Assembly (NCBI GenBank): GCA_035444405.1
Contig: DAOMOP010000199.1
Span: 1-7,425, forward strand
DNA length: 7,425 bases
From: DAOMOP01 sp035444405
Lineage (GTDB): Bacteria; Pseudomonadota; Gammaproteobacteria; Burkholderiales; Rhodocyclaceae
Reading direction: 5' to 3'
The notes below the pieces were generated by a model. That model did no database searches and was not told the DNA's origin. It saw only the letters and a list, made by a program, of their open reading frames with translations. A program made the translations under genes and the position numbers. This document shows, in pieces, positions 6,265-7,425 of the stretch (position 1 is the stretch's first letter; each line of letters starts with the position of its first letter).

Positions 6265-7425
6265 ATGACCAGAACGATGAAAATCCCCTCCCTGTTGCTG
6301 ATGGCGCTGGTCCTCACCGGCTGCTCGCTCGCCCCCACGTACGAGCGTCCCGCGTTGGCGATACCGGCCGCGTTCAAGGAGGCGCCCGCGCAGGCTGAGA
6401 CAACCGACGCGGGTCAATGGAAACCCGCGGAGCCCGCCGAAGATCTCGCCCGCGGTGAATGGTGGACGGTGTTCGGCGACGAGGCCCTAGACGCGCTGCA
6501 GGCCGAGGCCCGCGCAGCCAACCAGGATCTCCGCGCCGCCGCCGCGCGGCTGCAGCAATCGCGTGCGCTGCAGCGCACGGCACGCTCGGAACGCCTCCCG
6601 ACCGTAGACGCCGGCTTCGGCCCGACGCGTCAGCGCCCGTCGCCCGCTTCCCAGGGCCTCCCCGACGATGCCTCGACCGACGCCACCACCCTGTGGCGCG
6701 CCCAGACCGGCCTGTCCTACGAGGTCGACCTCTTCGGCCGGGTTGCGAACAGCGTCGAGGCGGCCACCGCCACCGTGCAGCGCGACCCTGTTCCAGTCGC
6801 TGCTGCTCGCGCTGCAGGCCGACGTTGCCCAGGCCTACTTCCTGATCCGCGAGCTCGATGCCGAGCAGGCCCTCTACGCCGACGCCCTGGCGCTGCGCGT
6901 CGAGGCGCTCAGGCTGATGGAGCGCCGCTTCGAGGAAGGCTTCATCAGCGAACTCGACGTTGCCCGCAGCCGCACTGAACTGGCCACCGCGCAGTCGGAG
7001 TCCCTGGGCGTCTCCCGCCGCCGCGCCAGCGCCGAACACGCACTCGCGATCCTGCTCGGCAAGGCTCCGGCCGACTTCAGCCTCGACGCCCGCCCGCTGG
7101 TCCGTGTCGCGGTCGACGTCCCCGCCGGGCTGCCCTCGACCCTGCTCGAACGTCGCCCGGACATCGCCGCCGCCGAACGCGCCATGGCCGCCGCCAATGC
7201 CCGCATCGGGGTCGCCCGCGCCGCGTTCTTTCCCAGTCTCACCCTGACCGGCGCCGCCGGCTTCGAATCCGGCGAACTCGGCAAGCTCTTCGAGTGGTCC
7301 AGCCGCAGCTTCCTGCTCGGCCCGCTCGCCGGCACCGTGCTGTCGCTGCCGATCTTCGACGGCGGCCGCCGCCAGGCCAACGTCGAGCGCAGCCTCGCCG
7401 TATGGGAAGAAGAAGTCGCCACCTA
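6265..7425 (+). pseudogene. Outer-membrane factor lipoprotein (OprN/NodT-type), frameshifted near 6781 and cut at the window's right edge
   Basis: This gene should encode the TolC-like exit channel of the pump. The ATG at 6265 follows a GAGGGG site that overlaps the pump stop. A lipobox, LTGC with Cys20, is followed by SLAPTYERP, typical of this family, so the mature protein is lipid-anchored in the outer membrane. Family motifs run in frame to about residue 172 (WWTVFGDEALDALQAEA, then YEVDLFGRV). At about 6781 homology leaves this frame, which ends at a stop at 6976-6978 after 237 codons. It resumes one frame over (ATLFQSLLLALQADVAQAYF, later LPSTLLERRPDIAAAERAMA, FFPSLTLTG and LSLPIFDGG) and stays open to the window end. 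Translated as is, the product loses most of both barrel-tunnel repeats and should be non-functional. A sequencing error is an alternative. The gene is co-transcribed with the pump. Family assignment is firm; true inactivation is uncertain. Confidence 0.88.
6775..6791 (+). other. Frameshift site in the outer-membrane factor gene
   Basis: Codons up to GTG-CAG (6775-6780) are in the original frame; from GCG-ACC-CTG (6782 onward) family sequence is in the next frame. As remembered, relatives have about 37 residues from the Gly-Arg after DLFG/DLWG-type motifs to the AYF motif. Here a 2-base restoration gives 36 and a 5-base restoration gives 37. A loss of 5 bases between two CAG copies (CAGGCCAG to CAG) would fit, but this is reconstruction, not observation. 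Confidence 0.7.

Noticed and set aside
6775..6791. Programmed ribosomal frameshift in the outer-membrane factor gene
   Set aside because: There is no slippery heptamer, internal Shine-Dalgarno or rare-codon/stop arrangement at the junction. This family is not known for recoding, so mutation or sequencing error is more likely.

Overview
The window carries an RND-type multidrug efflux operon of a high-GC Gram-negative bacterium. By protein style it is most likely a betaproteobacterium, possibly of the Rhodocyclales/Burkholderiales kind; this is an inference from recalled family resemblance, not a search. The operon sits beside a divergently transcribed LysR-family regulator.

Layout, left to right. 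(1) Bases 1-67, minus strand: the first 22 codons of a small gene encoding a signal peptide, cut by the window edge. (2) Bases 68-211: a short gap with a GC-rich hairpin. (3) Bases 212-1219, minus strand: a LysR-type regulator of the CrgA/DmlR-like group with an unusual cysteine-containing C-terminal tail. (4) Bases 1220-1838: a 619-base divergent intergenic region with no convincing gene. It holds a plausible regulator promoter threaded by inverted repeats at 1259-1310, a hairpin at 1627-1659, and an AT-rich palindrome at 1730-1745. (5) Bases 1839-3059, plus: periplasmic adaptor (membrane fusion protein), MexE-like. (6) Bases 3056-6253, plus: inner-membrane RND pump, MexF-like, overlapping the adaptor gene by ATGA. 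(7) From 6265 to the right edge, plus: outer-membrane factor lipoprotein of the OprN/NodT type. Its reading frame is broken near 6781, and its 3' end lies outside the window.

How the genes work together: the pump uses the proton gradient to move drugs or other toxic organics, the adaptor bridges the periplasm, and the outer-membrane factor forms the exit channel. The three genes are tightly packed (4-base overlap, then an 11-base gap), so they are almost certainly one transcript. The divergent LysR protein is the obvious candidate regulator. If the frameshift in the third gene is real, the strain lacks the cognate channel and the pump must borrow another or be inactive; if it is a sequencing error, the operon is ordinary.

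I found no mobile element, CRISPR array, RNA gene or clearly new system. The points most worth checking are the frameshift, the regulator's tail and the two palindromic regulatory candidates.
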